From Amylostereum areolatum (taxonomy: Eukaryota > Basidiomycota > Agaricomycetes > Russulales > Stereaceae): a stretch of DNA of 64,000 nt. Below, one piece after another: positions 22,980 through 34,931 of the stretch (position 1 is its first letter; every line of letters begins with the position of its first letter). The stretch covers positions 160,319 through 224,318 of the forward strand of contig SAXG01000074.1 of NCBI GenBank assembly GCA_012932865.1, given 5' to 3'. Below the pieces are notes generated by a model. It saw nothing but the letters and a program-made list of their open reading frames with translations, was not told where the DNA came from and did not search any database. The translations under genes and the position numbers were made by a program.

Positions 22980-25115
22980 CTAGACCAAAAACGCGTCGAA
23001 GAACGCATGCAACTGCTCCACCCCCGTCGCGTACGCCCCGATCATCCCATCCGGCCTCACGACGACGAACATCGTCGCCCGCCCTTCGACCTCGTACCCG
23101 GCATACGCGTGCCCCGCCGTGTCGACGAAACACCGCACGTCCTCGCCGACGTGGGCAGGATGCGACGCCGCGCCCTGCGGGTGCAGCACGACGACCGAGG
23201 CGACGCCCAGACGGCAGTACCTATCGAGCGCGGGGAGCGGGGCGACGGACGACGTGAACACGAGGATCGCGTGCTTGCTCCCGCCCCGGATGAGCTCGAA
23301 CAGCCGACGCGCCCGCCCGCCCTCGCCCTCGACGAGCGCGGGCGCGTCCGGCGCCCGATCGCCCGCGCGCAACCGCGAGCCCGCCACACCGTAGGGACTG
23401 TGTTCCGCCGTCGCGTCGCGCGCGCCGTCCGCCTCGCGGCCCTCACGCACGATCGAGCTCCAGCGGTAGTTGACGCCGAGCTGGAGGACGTGCTTCGGAC
23501 GGAACATGGGGTCCGCGCTCGCCTGGACCGCGCCGCGCGCGTCGAGGGTGGAGGGCGGCATCGCGCCGCGGCGGGGGGCGTGGAAGGCGAGCGCGTGGAG
23601 CTGCGCGGTCAGGTTGAGCATTTCGGCGACGACGGGCATGCGCTCGGATGCGTAGGATTCGAGGAGGGAGGGCGGGGAGAGCTTGTGGTGGACGAGGGCG
23701 ATTTTCCAGGTCAAGTTGAACTACATTCGGGCGGGTGAGTGAGTGAGGGAATGGGAGGACGAAGGCGTACTGCGTCTGTTATGCCGGTGTTGGTGCCTTG
23801 GCCACCGGTGGGGGAGTGGCAGTGGGCAGAATCTGTGCGGGATATGAGATTGCTGAATGAACGGGTGGATAAATACCGTATACGCACCGCCGACGAGGTA
23901 CACGCGCCCAACGGAGAACCTGCTTACCATCCGCATGTTTGCCCTATATCTTCAATGTCAGAACTTGATGCACAAACCTTTAGGACGAAAACGCACCGCC
24001 ATTCGGACATCCAGGACGAGTTGCGGAGCTGGATGTTGGAGGACTGGCTGACGGCGTTGAAGAGCTTTTGGATGGCGTCGTTGTCCGGCGGGAGCGGGCT
24101 GGGAAGGTCGGGTCCGAGGGACTGGATTTGGAAGGTTGGAGCTGGAGGGACGGGTTTGAGAAAGAATCTGAGTGGCGGGCGGGCGAGTGAGCTGGGGAGA
24201 GCGAGCGGAGCGTGGGGAAGGGGGGAACGTACACGAGCTTGCCGAACTGGCCCCAACGATGCCAATGCTGTCGACGACTTGGTTCCGATGAACACAACAG
24301 TGAGCGAGAGAACGAACGGACCTCTCTGTCGATGTCGGTGCATTCCGTGTTCGCGACCAGCATTCGGTCGGTCTCCTTCGTCTCGCCCAAGAACTCGAGC
24401 CCGAGCATCCGTCGCGTCGAGCCTACGTTCTCACCGTCAGCTTCCCGTTGAGGAGAAACACAGTGGAACGACGTACCTCGCGCGCCGTCCGCGGCGACGA
24501 CGTACTCGAACTCCTCGCGCACCTCCTCCCCAGCAGGCAGCCTCAGCCGTACCCCGACGCTGTCCCCACCCACGGCCCCCTCCGCATCCACGTCTTGCTC
24601 ATACCCGAGCAACTCAACCCCAAGCTCGATCGTGACCCCCAGCTTCTCCACGCTCTTTCGCAGCACCTCCTCGAAAGTCGACTGGTGAAGGTTGATCGGG
24701 CCAGCCTAGACAATGGTGATGGGCGACGTCAGGAGGGAGAGGGTGGACAGACGCACGTAGGGGATCCCGGGGCTCGGATCGGCCTCGTCCGCCCATTGGA
24801 TATCGGACACGACCTCGTGGCCCGTCCCGTGGATCGCCATGGTGTACGGCGGCGTCGAGATATCGAGCACATCCTTCAGGACGCCCAGCAGCTCGAGCAG
24901 CTCGAGGGTGCGCGGCTGACGCGTTCGTTCGTTAGCCGCGCATAGCCAAGCTGGAGAGGGGAACGCACCTGGATGGAAGTACCGCGGATGGCGCCGTGGT
25001 AGGCCGTGCGTCGGTCGATGAGGCGCACGGGCACGCCGTTCCTGCGGAGAGTGAGGGCGGCGACGAGACCGGAAGGGCCTGCGCCGACGACGAGGACGGT
25101 AGGAGTCGGTACCAT
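22980..25115 (-). CDS. FAD-dependent monooxygenase, phenol 2-monooxygenase-like (second gene)
   Basis: Same enzyme class as the plus-strand neighbour. Start ATG at 25115: MVPTPTVLVVGAGPSGLVAA carries the FAD GxGxxG motif. Next come GAIRGTSIQ, PRTLELLELLGVLKDVLD, INLHQSTFEEVLRKSVEKLG, the DG motif EYVVAADGARGS, and, across an intron, VGDSAHCHSPTGGQGTNTGI followed by FNLTWKIALVHHKLSPPSLL. The large last exon holds the thioredoxin-like domain (AGSRLRAGDRAPDAPALVEG to FFDAFLV) and ends at 22982-22980. Divergence from the neighbour at these motifs (GDSAH versus GDAGH) argues against a very recent duplication. The substrate is unknown; relatives act on phenol, resorcinol or pentachlorophenol-like aromatics, or in polyketide tailoring. 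Confidence 0.88.
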
Positions 25116-26048
25116 CAGGCAACTAGAGATACTAGTAGTAGTCGAGTAAGGTTCACCAGAAGCGCACAGCGGTGAGCTCAACAGGAGCCCGCGTTGTGAG
25201 TGGACCGACTTGCGATGGGGCACTGGAGAAAGAGGCGAATGCCTGTGGCGATGGGACTTACTGTGTAAATATACCTATTGATTGGAGAAAGAAACGATGA
25301 TTACGATTTGGGTTTTATGATGGTATGGGTCAGCTGGGCGCTGGGGGACTTGCTGAATGATCTGCGCGACAGTGCGCGGAACAGCGCGGAACAGAGCACT
25401 GGTGAGGTGCAAAGTTCATACGCACCCCAGTCTCGCAAGGTCTCGCCGGCCATAACTACACGCTGCAAGCTCCAATTCCAGCCACCCGAATGTCGAAACA
25501 CGTTGCAAAGGCGCACCGTAGTACTATACTTGTAAGTACACATTAACACACGTAGGCGTAGCTGTACGCGACGCGATGAACGGACGATTGGCGCGCTCCC
25601 CAATCCGTGGTTGGGAGAGGGGACAAGTCTGTGACTCATGGGTTAGGTGGAACGAACGATATCGATAAGCAGCGGCGGTAAATACTCGGCGGAGGAACGC
25701 CAGAGGTACATGCGTAAGTATATACAGCGTATATGTATGTGTGTCGAAAAAGGACCAGTACAGGGGAGCGAGCGGGTCGGGATAGTAAAGTATACAACGT
25801 GGTCGTCTCCAACGCAGAGGACAGTCGACGTGCACGAGGAGAGCAAGCGCGGCGCGCGAGGCGATGGGCGACCGCCGACATGTCCTCATAGACATAGTGC
25901 GATGCTACCAGCACAGGCCACTCCGATTCATACTATGAGTATGATTCATAGTACTCAGAACCCGTCCTCGGCACGTTTGTACGGATCTCGCGCCAAACGC
26001 CCGCTCGCCACAGATGAGTCGCAATCCTGCGCGCACAACCGGCCCCAA
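25116..26048. other. Intergenic region
   Basis: About 0.9 kb between the 5' end of the second monooxygenase and the 3' end of the DUF6534 gene. Nothing with splice or family support. Some AT-richer stretches (25680-25745) are unlike the flanking coding DNA. Confidence 0.5.
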
Positions 26049-28178
26049 TCAGTCGTCTGATAAAGGATGGCGATGGCGATGGCGTACCGTGGGCATGGAT
26101 GATGATTGATACGTCTTGAGTTCCACACCGACCGTCGGCACCGATAGCACGAAGTGTGTGCCGCCGTCGGTCTGTGCCCCAGTTGCGTTCAGCGCGTTTC
26201 CAGGGTAGCAACGTGCAGGGTGGACACACCTCGTAGGTGGATTGTGAGCCCGATCCCCTCCTAAACGACATACTGTGGCTGTTTTGCGATGGACGCGAAG
26301 GTGTGGACCCCGATCGCATGATCTCGCGCACATTGAGCCTAACGATACACAACAGAAGCGCCCATTAACGGATGGCGCACTCGGACCAAAGTAGACGATC
26401 ACATACGATGCCAAAACCGAATTCGAAGACACTGCGCAGAAGGATGAGGTTCCGATGAGACGGGGCAGAAGTGGTGCAACGAGAGGAGATCCGGACGCAC
26501 GTTTACTCAGAGAGAAATGGAAGAGAACCCAGAGCAATTTTTCGTGATACGCGAAGAACTGCCAAGGTTGGCGAGGACGGATCAGGGGGAGAAAACGGGG
26601 GATGTATGACGAAAGAGGCGCACGACAATTGTGTACAGAATTTGCGTGGTCCTGTTGGCGCGCGACCGGGGAGGTGAGCAACGAGGCGAGACGCAAGAGA
26701 GGCGAGGGGGAAAGACTTACACCAGCACGAGACCGCGCGAGAGCGCGAATAAGATTAGGCGGTTGAGGATGTTGTCCGTACTGGGGGGGTTCCGTTTGAG
26801 CGCATGCGCATATACACACACACGGGCAGAAACGAAAGGAGCGCACCTCGCGATGCCTTGTTGGCGGGACTTGAACAGGTAGCACATCGCGATCGCGATG
26901 ATGACCTCGATTATGGTGGACAACGTCTTCTGGCCGATGTTCACTTTCTGTAGGAGAATGGGTAAGCGAACCGGAGGCGGTGGGCGAGGGAGCCGCACAT
27001 CAATCGTGGGTGAGACCAAGCTGTTGATTTCGAACCTGCGCAAACAGGTTAGATCCGCGGCGGGCGAGGGCTGGAACGAACGTACACAATCCCTGTGATG
27101 GCTGCAGGGAAATTCTCAGACATGTTCGCGGCTGCATTACGAAACCGGACCCACCCAGACCGAGGACTATGTCGAGATGCATGGTCAGAGGATGCAAATG
27201 GATCATCTCTGGGGAAGGACTGACCCCAAGCCGCGACCGAAAGAAGGGTCTATGAGAGCTCATCAGTACAAACACCGCGATAGGCGAGAACGGAACTCAC
27301 CATGAACATTCCCAGCAAGTTGCTCCTGGACACTGGACGTGTTCCATTCAGGTGTAAGCCCTCGTCGACGGGGAAGGAAAAAAGGCACGAACACAACCAA
27401 ATCTTCTCTATAAAGAATCTAAAACAAAGAGAGATGAGCTGCATCCAAATTTGAACCAGGGAGGCGACACACATTTGCGCGATGAAAGCAACAGTGTACT
27501 GCACAGCACAATATGAGCGTACGAGCGTCCATTCGAACCCTCGAATGTGGACGCACCGTAAGTCCTGGCTCGAGCTACCCGCGGCCCCGCGGTCAGCAAT
27601 CGCATTCAGACCACATCTCGACTCTGCCTACCTTGAGGGTCCTACGAGGAAACCCCGTCAGCGCACGCACACAGATAGAAAATCGGAGGGGAAGTGTACG
27701 CACCAGACGGGAATTTCGAGGGCGGCGACCGACCCGAAGTTGACGACGAAGTACCACCACGTCGTGTACACCTCGAGTACCCACGCGAGCGAATCCAGCG
27801 CCCTGCACCGTCCGCGATCGTCAGCATTCGCCATGCCTCCACTTTGTACTGTGCACGCACCACAACAAGGTAACCTGGTGTGCCAATCGTTATAGCTCAC
27901 TGACGGATCCAGTAGTAAACAATGGAAAGGAGATACGCACGAGCGCGGTCGTCTTCAGGTTATCCTCGTCCATAACCCTCCGTCCAAAGTACATCCCAGT
28001 CTGCAACAATGTCATACCGTAAAACCTGTCCACAAGAAACAGTTCCAGGTCATCGGTGCAGTCCAAAAAAATGCGAGTGGGACTCGTACAGAGTGCCGAT
28101 GATCGTTCCCAGGACGAAAATGCCAAAGGTGTCGCGGATGTCGGGCGCGGCGGGGCATGTCGCAGACGCGTCGGCCAT
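26049..28178 (-). CDS. DUF6534 multi-pass membrane protein, with several micro-exons
   Basis: Predicted seven-helix membrane protein of a family abundant in Agaricomycetes; the function is unknown. Start ATG at 28178 (MADASATCPAAPDIRDTFGI). The exon chain consistent with the family is 28178-28090, 28025-27941, 27874-27861 (14 nt), 27802-27704, 27641-27632 (10 nt), 27574-27557 (18 nt), 27498-27473 (26 nt), 27418-27393 (26 nt) and 27332-27301 (32 nt), then further exons to the stop at 26051-26049. It reads VTLLWALDSLAWVLEVYTTW, then VWTLKLEPGLTYTVAFIAQI, then FFIEKIWLLSRSNLLGMFM, then KTLSTIIEVIIAIAMCYLFK, STDNILNRLILFALSRGLVL and KLLWVLFHFSLSK. The C-terminal tail from LNVREIMRSGSTPSRPSQNS is hydrophilic, as in relatives. 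Every join listed uses GT-AG. Exons between 27300 and 26950 are less certain. Confidence 0.82.
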
Positions 28179-28847
28179 CGCGCGGGCGGGGAGCGGGAGC
28201 TGGGAGAGGTCGTGGGGGGAACAAAACCAGGACGGACTCGGGGGGCGGTGGAAGTGGGGTTGGGGGAGCACACGGAATCACGGCGGGGTCGGCACTATTT
28301 TGTGCTCGTCATGGGTCCGGCCTCTTTCTTGCCAGTGGGCGAACTGAGACGTCGGCGCAGATGCAAAGCGGACGTCCCTCCGATCATTCCATTCGAAGTT
28401 CGAAAAGCTAACCTTCTTTCGATCGAGAAGGGCCGATAGACACGCAGTTCGTTGCGGGATTTGCTAGTGAGTGTCTGTGACTCGTGACGCGAGAGGCCTG
28501 AGGTTCTCTCGCTCTCGACGCTTGGACGAACGCGGGCGGACATGTATCCACACGTTCAGTGTGCGCTTTTGCTGGACCGGGAACGGCGATCAAAAGTAAG
28601 TAACCTCGAGGTCGGGCAGGTCGGGGTGGAGATTCAACGTGGTCGACGAATTTCAAATATAGCATTAAAGATGTCGAGGCTACCAGTCTAATACCACGTG
28701 CACGGTCCACCATCATCATGGTTCCCATTGTACACCACCAGGCGATCCCTCAGCTTCATTCCGATATCACGCCCCTGAGTTTGAAGTTGGTGTGCCGATG
28801 GATGGAATCCAAAAATGTCAAGCGGATATCACGCTCAACGAATTCCC
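28179..28847. other. Intergenic region, promoter of the DUF6534 gene
   Basis: No gene supported. GC-rich near the DUF6534 start, then ordinary sequence up to the 916-bp repeat. Confidence 0.45.
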
Positions 28848-29763
28848 TTGGGCCCGAAGCTGAGGTTCTTTGGATTCAATCCAATAATCTTACTAAGCTC
28901 ATCAAGAATCGCTCGGCGGGTTGCTGGCTTAAATCGTGCTTATTGCGATCTTATCCTGATGTAGAAGGAAGAAAATCATGATATTTTCATTTGATAACTA
29001 CAGAGTATATGGGGGCTGCTACGGGATATATGGAGAGGGATGACAGGTGAGAGAGGGTTACCTGGGATGCCAACAAAGCAGGTGGACCAGACGGAGACCG
29101 AGATAAGACCAGGGAACCCAGTGAGCCAGGGGACAGAGAGCCAGGACCAGAGAGGAGCGCGAGCGGGACCAAGATCGCGAGCGAGGACCAAGACCGCAAG
29201 CAAAAATCGAGAGACCGAGAGTAAAGTTCAAGACCACGAGCAAAGTTCAAGACCAGGAGTAAAGTTCAAGGCCGCGAGCGAAGGTGAGGACGACTGCCAG
29301 CGACAACAAGAGGGGCGCCGGAGCATGTGCAAATCCTGAATGCTGTCGCGAGGGCAGGTGGGCGGTAAGTGAATAGAACACGCACCATGGTCCAGACTCT
29401 GGATGATGCCCACATGAGAGTGTCGAAGGGAGAGTCCATACCCAACCCTTCGTACATCCACGGAAACCCTGACGCGCCGTCCAAATCTCGGTACGTCGGA
29501 GTCGCCCATTACAGATGAGGGGTTATGGCCAGGTGAAGGACGGGGAGAAGAGAAGGACGTGGTGAGAGGAAACAAGGAGTCGAGGATGACTTGGCGCGAC
29601 GACGAAAATGAATACTGCTTACATAACCCGCGCTCGTCGCCGTCCATCGAGGACTCTGTGGGGATTGAAACTGAGAGGACAACCTGTACTCACGCTGACT
29701 TGGGCGCGAAGCCGACTTTCTCGCAACGGATAATCGGAATGGCGCCGAGATTGAGGGGGTTGG
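28848..29763. repeat. 916-bp dispersed repeat, copy B (probable source copy)
   Basis: Identical in all stretches compared to 13831-14746, in the same orientation. The right boundary at 29763 lies inside a candidate minus-strand exon (29807-29694) that continues into unique sequence, so this copy sits in its original context. The 57-bp direct repeat that brackets copy A is absent here. Confidence 0.85.
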
Positions 29764-29931
29764 GTAGCCGCCTGTAGCCGCGCATGAGAATCGAGATGTG
29801 CATGTCGCTGAGGAAGAAGAAAACAAGGTGGCGGTTACAGTTTGCACACAAGTCTCGTTCATGTACATGCAGAAGGGGAGGGAAAAGTCCTTATCGAACG
29901 CGTTGGAAAAGTCAAAATTATAGCCTCGCAT
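29694..29931 (-). CDS. Candidate first exons of an unknown gene overlapping repeat copy B
   Basis: I do not recognise this family. Exon 29931-29867 (MRGYNFDFSNAFDKDFSLPF, then C) ends at a GTACATG donor. A polypyrimidine-rich TTTTCTTCTTCCTCAG acceptor starts exon 29807-29694, giving DMHISILMRGYRRLPNPLNL and then GAIPIIRCEKVGFAPKSA with a GTGAGT donor. The phases agree (the split codon makes Ile). Downstream, inside the repeat, a further coding-like stretch reads GASGFPWMYEGLGMDSPFDT, but I could not join the frames convincingly. It may be a real gene of unknown length or a decayed one. The 5' end of an earlier exon cannot be excluded. Confidence 0.4.
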
Positions 29932-30334
29932 GCTTCAAAGCTGGTGCCCAGATGGAACGGATCGTACTAATTAGAGTCCTAGAGGCGACCCTGATAGACT
30001 CGACTACAGTTCCGACGGATCGTCCATTCTTTACGCACCCCAAACCAACCCCAAACGTACAAAGCGTGCAGCATTCACATACAAACCTGCTGCAGTCCTG
30101 TAACCAAGCGACATCAGCATCAGATTCACTTCCAATACCCAAACTTCTGCCCGTGAAGCGTGAGATGCTGAAGGAGCATCTGAACGTGTTAAGTCGGAGG
30201 ACAAAGGATACGCAGTATGCATCGTCGTGCACGCCCACGGGGGTTCACGCGTTCACATCATTCATGATCTAGGACAAGTACAGTGCTCTGATAGCGATGA
30301 GAAAGTTTGAGTCGCTCTTACCAACGCAGCGGCT

Positions 30335-32299
30335 TCACCCTCGTTTGACTCCATATTTTTCCCATCCCACTTCCTCCATCTTCTCCACCTTGACCATCAC
30401 CTCCTTCTCCAACGACTCCAAATACTCCTCCATGCTCTGCACCAACGACGGCATCCCCGCCGAGAGTATTCGCACCGCGAGCAGCCCCGCGTTCGTGCCG
30501 TTGTTGATCGCGACGGTGGCAACCGGTATCCCGCGCTGCAGTCTCCAAGTCAGACGATAATATCCCGACCAGGAAGCGAAAACAAGACGCACGGGCATCT
30601 GCACAATACTATGCAGCGAGTCCACGCCATCGAGAGAGCTCCCCTTCACGGGCACGCCGATCACAGGCAGCGCCGTCATAGCCGCGACCATCCCCGGCAA
30701 GTGCGCCGCGCCCCCCGCGCCCGCCACAATCGTCCGTATGCCCCTCGCCGCCGCCGAGCGTGCGTACTCCACCAGCCTGCCCGGCGTGCGATGTGCCGAC
30801 ACGATCGTGAGCTCGTACGGGATCCCAAAGCGATCGAGGATGCGCGCGGCGGGGAGCATGACCGGCAGGTCCGAGTCCGAGCCCATGATGACGCCCACAA
30901 GCGGGTGGGCGTCCGCGTGCCCCGAGCCCGGGGTCGGCGCGGCGGGGGCATAGCGCTCGAGCTCTGCGGGCGTGCTTCCGCCGGGGATGTGCTCGAGCAA
31001 CGGACGGAGACGCGCGCGCAGGGCGGCGTCCGAAGGAGCCACGAGGGTGACGTGCCCCATCTTGCGGCCTTTCCTACAGCCCGCCTTGCCGTACAGATGC
31101 ACGCTCGCGCCGGGCACGGTCAGCGCGAACGCGCAGAACGCGTCGAGCTCAGACGCGTCGTCGGACGCGCCGAGGATGTTGAGCATCGCGGAGGAGGGCA
31201 CTTTGAGCGCGGTGGATCCGAGGGGGAGGGAGAGGATCGCGCGGAGGTGGTTCTCGTATTGGGATGTCTCACAGGCTTCGATGGTGTAGTGGCCGGAGTT
31301 GTGTGGCCGGGGTGCGATCTCGTTGACGAGGATCTGGCCTAAGCGACGAGTTCCCTGTTCAGCAGGGCGGAAAGGGGGCCAGCCATGTGACCGACGTACC
31401 GTCTTCCTGCAAGAACATCTCCACTCCAAACACACCGGCCCCTTCAAGAGACTGGATTGCTGCTTTCTGCGACCGTACGGGCGCGCGAGGCGAGGCTTGG
31501 ATCGCGCGTGCGAAGAGGTGCGAAAACAAGGTGGCAGATATTGTCCTTGTGGATCGTCTCCACCACGGGGTACGACTGCACTTCCCCCGCCACCGTGCGC
31601 ACAACCATAACCGCAATCTCCTTCACGAAAGGCACCCATTTCTCCGCGTAAAGGGGACGATCACCGAGGAAGTCGATTGCCTGTTGCGCCTGGGAGAGCT
31701 CGCGCAGGACGAAGTTGCCGCGACCGTCGTAAGCGAGGGTCTTGCTCTTGAGCATGAGAGGGAGGCCGAGTTGCGCGGCGGCGGTATGGATGGCTTCGGG
31801 GGTAGACTCGACGGAGAGGGAGGGGGCGACTGGAGTGCCATGGGCGAGGAGGTGCTCTTTTTGGCGGTACTTGTCTTGGATGATCCTGATCGTAGACGGA
31901 CTCGGGTGCACCTGCACCTTGCTGCTCTGCTGCACCTCCTCCAGCACTTCAACGTTGACGTGCTCGATCTCCACGGTCAGAACATCGACCTTGGCCGCCA
32001 GCTGGCGGATTTTCTCCGGGTCGGTGAAGGCGCCGTCGATGTGGGCGTGTTGGGCGGACCGGGGAGCGACTATTTGTTTGGCGGGGGCCTGATCCCCGAC
32101 GTCGAGAATGACTACTGGGATGTTGAGTAGCGAGGCGGACGCGGCGAGCATGCGCCCGAGCTGCCCTCCACCTAGGAGATGTGAGAGTCAGGCCGTGGAC
32201 ATAGAGGAACGTCTAGCAAGCGTGGATTAGTAGCGGGATCGACGACGCAAATAAGAGAAACTCACTCCCACCCAGAATCCCGACGACTTTTGATTCCAT
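30335..32299 (-). CDS. ADE2: Phosphoribosylaminoimidazole carboxylase (PurK-PurE fusion)
   Basis: Purine biosynthesis enzyme converting AIR to CAIR; in fungi one polypeptide carries an N-terminal PurK-like ATP-grasp part and a C-terminal PurE part. Start ATG at 32299 ([11 protein letters not shown]), then an intron and [23 protein letters not shown]-grasp motifs: [54 protein letters not shown] and [20 protein letters not shown]. The PurE part begins near [20 protein letters not shown], with the catalytic-region [40 protein letters not shown] and [20 protein letters not shown]. The final exon ends [10 protein letters not shown] with the stop at 30337-30335. Four short introns. All key motifs are intact and no frame break was seen. 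Confidence 0.96.
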
Positions 32300-32382
32300 A
32301 AGAGACGAAGGGGATGACAAGGTGTCGAGAGGAAAGGAGAGATTGAACGAAATGAAGAAACGGAGAAAACAGAAATGCTGGG

Positions 32383-32417
32383 GATAAGATAAGATAAATA
32401 ATGATAAGATAAGATAA
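32383..32417. promoter_or_regulatory. GATA-factor site cluster upstream of ADE2
   Basis: GATAAG occurs at 32383, 32388, 32403 and 32408 on the plus strand (each overlapping the next by one base), with two more GATAA at 32393 and 32413. The cluster is 84-118 bp upstream of the ADE2 ATG. It matches the HGATAR core bound by fungal GATA regulators such as AreA/NIT2. A chance low-complexity origin is possible because the motif is itself a 5-bp tandem repeat. Confidence 0.5.
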
Positions 32418-32577
32418 AGTGTACCTCTCCTACTCTCCTACTCCCCTCGGACTGAGTGCAACTCTCCTGATATCCAAAGCACTAGTCCAACGTTGAAGTG
32501 GGATTCAGACCAGAAATATTACAAATACAGATAACTGTTCGAGGAGGCAGTCGACCAGTCGATGACCATACTTACTT

Positions 32578-34449
32578 TTACAGGTCCAGCCCCGAAAGCC
32601 CTACGCTACTGAGCCATTCCTCTCTTTTCTTCGCCTTAAGTACCTTGCATAGCCTTTTATGACCCCCGTCTTTCCAGTCCCTGGTAGATCGATTTGTCAA
32701 CTTCGACCCTCCAGCGTAGAGAAGGATGCACGTACTTCTCCTGGCACTCTTTCCCGCAGTACTGAACGCTACTGCATCCAGAGCACCGCAACATCTCCTT
32801 CCTGGGCTCCTTCGCGTAGAACTCGCACTCTTTCCAGTGGCAGTAAGGCGGACCTTGCAGTTTCAGGGGCTCCTCCACTTTCCCTCGTGCACGCTCGGTT
32901 GCCTCGTCCAGGCCCACGCCCTCGCCGAAAAATACCCACATATTTGCCATCTTATTCCTCGACTGGCGCGACGGCAGCGCACGTATCTTATCCAGCGTCG
33001 AGACCCATACCCTGCGTAGCCTCTGCGCCAACGCCTGGGAGGTAACGTCTCCGAAGGGGATGCTCTTGTCCGTGCGATATCTCCTCAGCAACTTGCCGAG
33101 GAACTCCAGGAGCGTGGACATGTTTTCTGAAAGGATTGTACAGGTCAACTCTGGGTGAGACGACGGAAAGCAAAGGCACGCCGACTTACCGATTTGCAAG
33201 ACATTGACATATTGAGCGTGAAGCATCACTCCATGAACCAGGAAAGGCACAAGCTGATCTTCGTTGCACGCCTCCATAAGCGAGATAGCGTTCAGCCCAA
33301 AAACATTGCTGCATAGTTCGCAAATGTCAGTCACGACGCCGCGACGATAAGCCAAAAGGCGAGACGCACTACAACATGATCGCGGAGAACCCATACACGA
33401 GAAATTCCATCTCCTTATTTGAGCTCTTGCGCGTCTGCCTTGCCGCGGCGTCGAGGATCAGATGGAACATGTCGACCTTGCCAAGCACGCGCATGATCGC
33501 CGGATGCGGTCCGAGGTCGATCAGGAAGGTCAAGACGCTGACAAGGGATTGGTCGAAGACGTGCGACGCCTTCAGATCGCGGCGGATGCGCTCGATGAAG
33601 GCCTGTGCACCATAGGTATCGACGATCGCTTCTTGCGCAAAGGCGTCCAAGTCCGCGCGAGAGGCGAGCCGGAAGAAGGCCCCAGAGAGGATGACCACGG
33701 TATCGGTGAGGCTTTTTACCAAGCCCGCTTTCGAGGCGTACTGCCAACAGTAGAGCGTGACGTGTGCTATCTTGCTTTCCAGCAAACCGGGGTACCCGCT
33801 CCTGTGCAAGACGAGCGTTACGGTGAGCGATTGTGTCGGATACGATCGGGGGTAGCGCGCTCTTACTTCTGCGTGAGGGCTTCGACGTATACGAAGGCGA
33901 ACATCGATACATACTCGCGATAGAGCTCTTGTACCCTGCTTGCATTGGTCTGTTCTTGTAGGAGATGACGTTTGGACCAGAACATCGCAAATAAAGGGGG
34001 GCCCTTTTCCAACAACGCGTTGGTCACCTTCTCGTTCTTGTACGCCGGCTGGGTCCGCGCCATGAACATGATGTTGTACAAACCCCACACGACTTTCATA
34101 GGATACTCCTACCACACATATGTAAATCAATATATGCTGGAGAAAAGACGTGATGTGCACGTACGTCCCCGCTAACGTATATGCTCTCGTCCATCAGGAT
34201 CTCCACGTACGCCTCGTGCAAGCCGGAATCAACGAAGGCATTCCACTGTGACTGAGATGGTTTGAACAGCAAGGCTTGTAAGATCTCGTGCGCGAGGCCC
34301 GCACGCTCTTTCTTGTCGGTATCGTCGCGGTGGAGCTGACGGAAGAAAGCGGCGACTTCGGCGGGTTTTGTCTCGATGACGTCGTGATACTCCGCCGGAG
34401 TGGTTTTGAGCATCTCTGCGGTGATCTTTTCGAGGAGTCTGGAGCCCAT
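32578..34449 (-). CDS. MYND-type zinc-finger protein (paralog 2 of 3)
   Basis: Start ATG at 34449 (MGSRLLEKITAEMLKTTPAE). Helical body with the family landmarks SGLHEAYVEILMDESIYVSG, MKVVWGLYNIMFMARTQPAY, KVTNALLEKGPPLFAMFW, and SKIAHVTLYCWQYASK, matching paralog 1 (SGLHEVFLEMALDEGIY, IWNIMFMAG, RVAHVALLCWHHAK). The C-terminal MYND finger is CHWKEC, CSGCSSVQYCGKEC, then DWKDGGHKRLCK across the last intron. It ends SSVGLSGLDL with the stop at 32580-32578. Around seven exons. It sits head-to-tail with paralog 3, 482 bp apart, and is far more diverged from it than a recent tandem duplicate would be. Confidence 0.85.
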
Positions 34450-34931
34450 TGTAGGTTTCTGGCGGCTGGGAACGTGTGGGGGGGGGGCTGGATTCTACGG
34501 ATGCTGCCGGCCTGATCAGCCCGGATACGCGAGCCTGGGATGTTCGCGGGGACATGCGTGGGCTGAATGCATACCTTCAATTTCTGGCGGGGTTGACGCG
34601 AATGTGTGTGCGCGTTCCGGTGCCCCAAGTCGTGGAACAGAAAATTGAGCAGATGGTGGTAAGAGCCAAAGGCGCCGGAAACTCGACGCGCCCCGTATCT
34701 GTCACGATCACGTGAATAGGCGAACTTTGCTACTAGTAGTAGTAGACTGTAGGACCGTCATGGTATTCATTCATTCGATGCACGGCAACCTTCGCATCGC
34801 ACTCGTGTGCTAAGTACATACTATCAGTGATTCGCGGGAAGAATTCGACACTTTAACTTATCTATTTACTTACATGGATTTAACATAACGAGAAGCAGTA
34901 CATGCACACAATACACAAGCCCGGTCGAAGA
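34450..34931. other. Spacer between MYND paralogs 2 and 3
   Basis: Holds the promoter of paralog 2 and the 3' end of paralog 3. A GTAGTAGTAGTAG trinucleotide run lies near 34735-34747. No gene supported. Confidence 0.5.

Noticed and set aside
22800..23738. 312-residue open frame on the plus strand
   Set aside because: Antisense to the last exon of the second monooxygenase, whose minus-strand frame has clear thioredoxin-like domain sequence.
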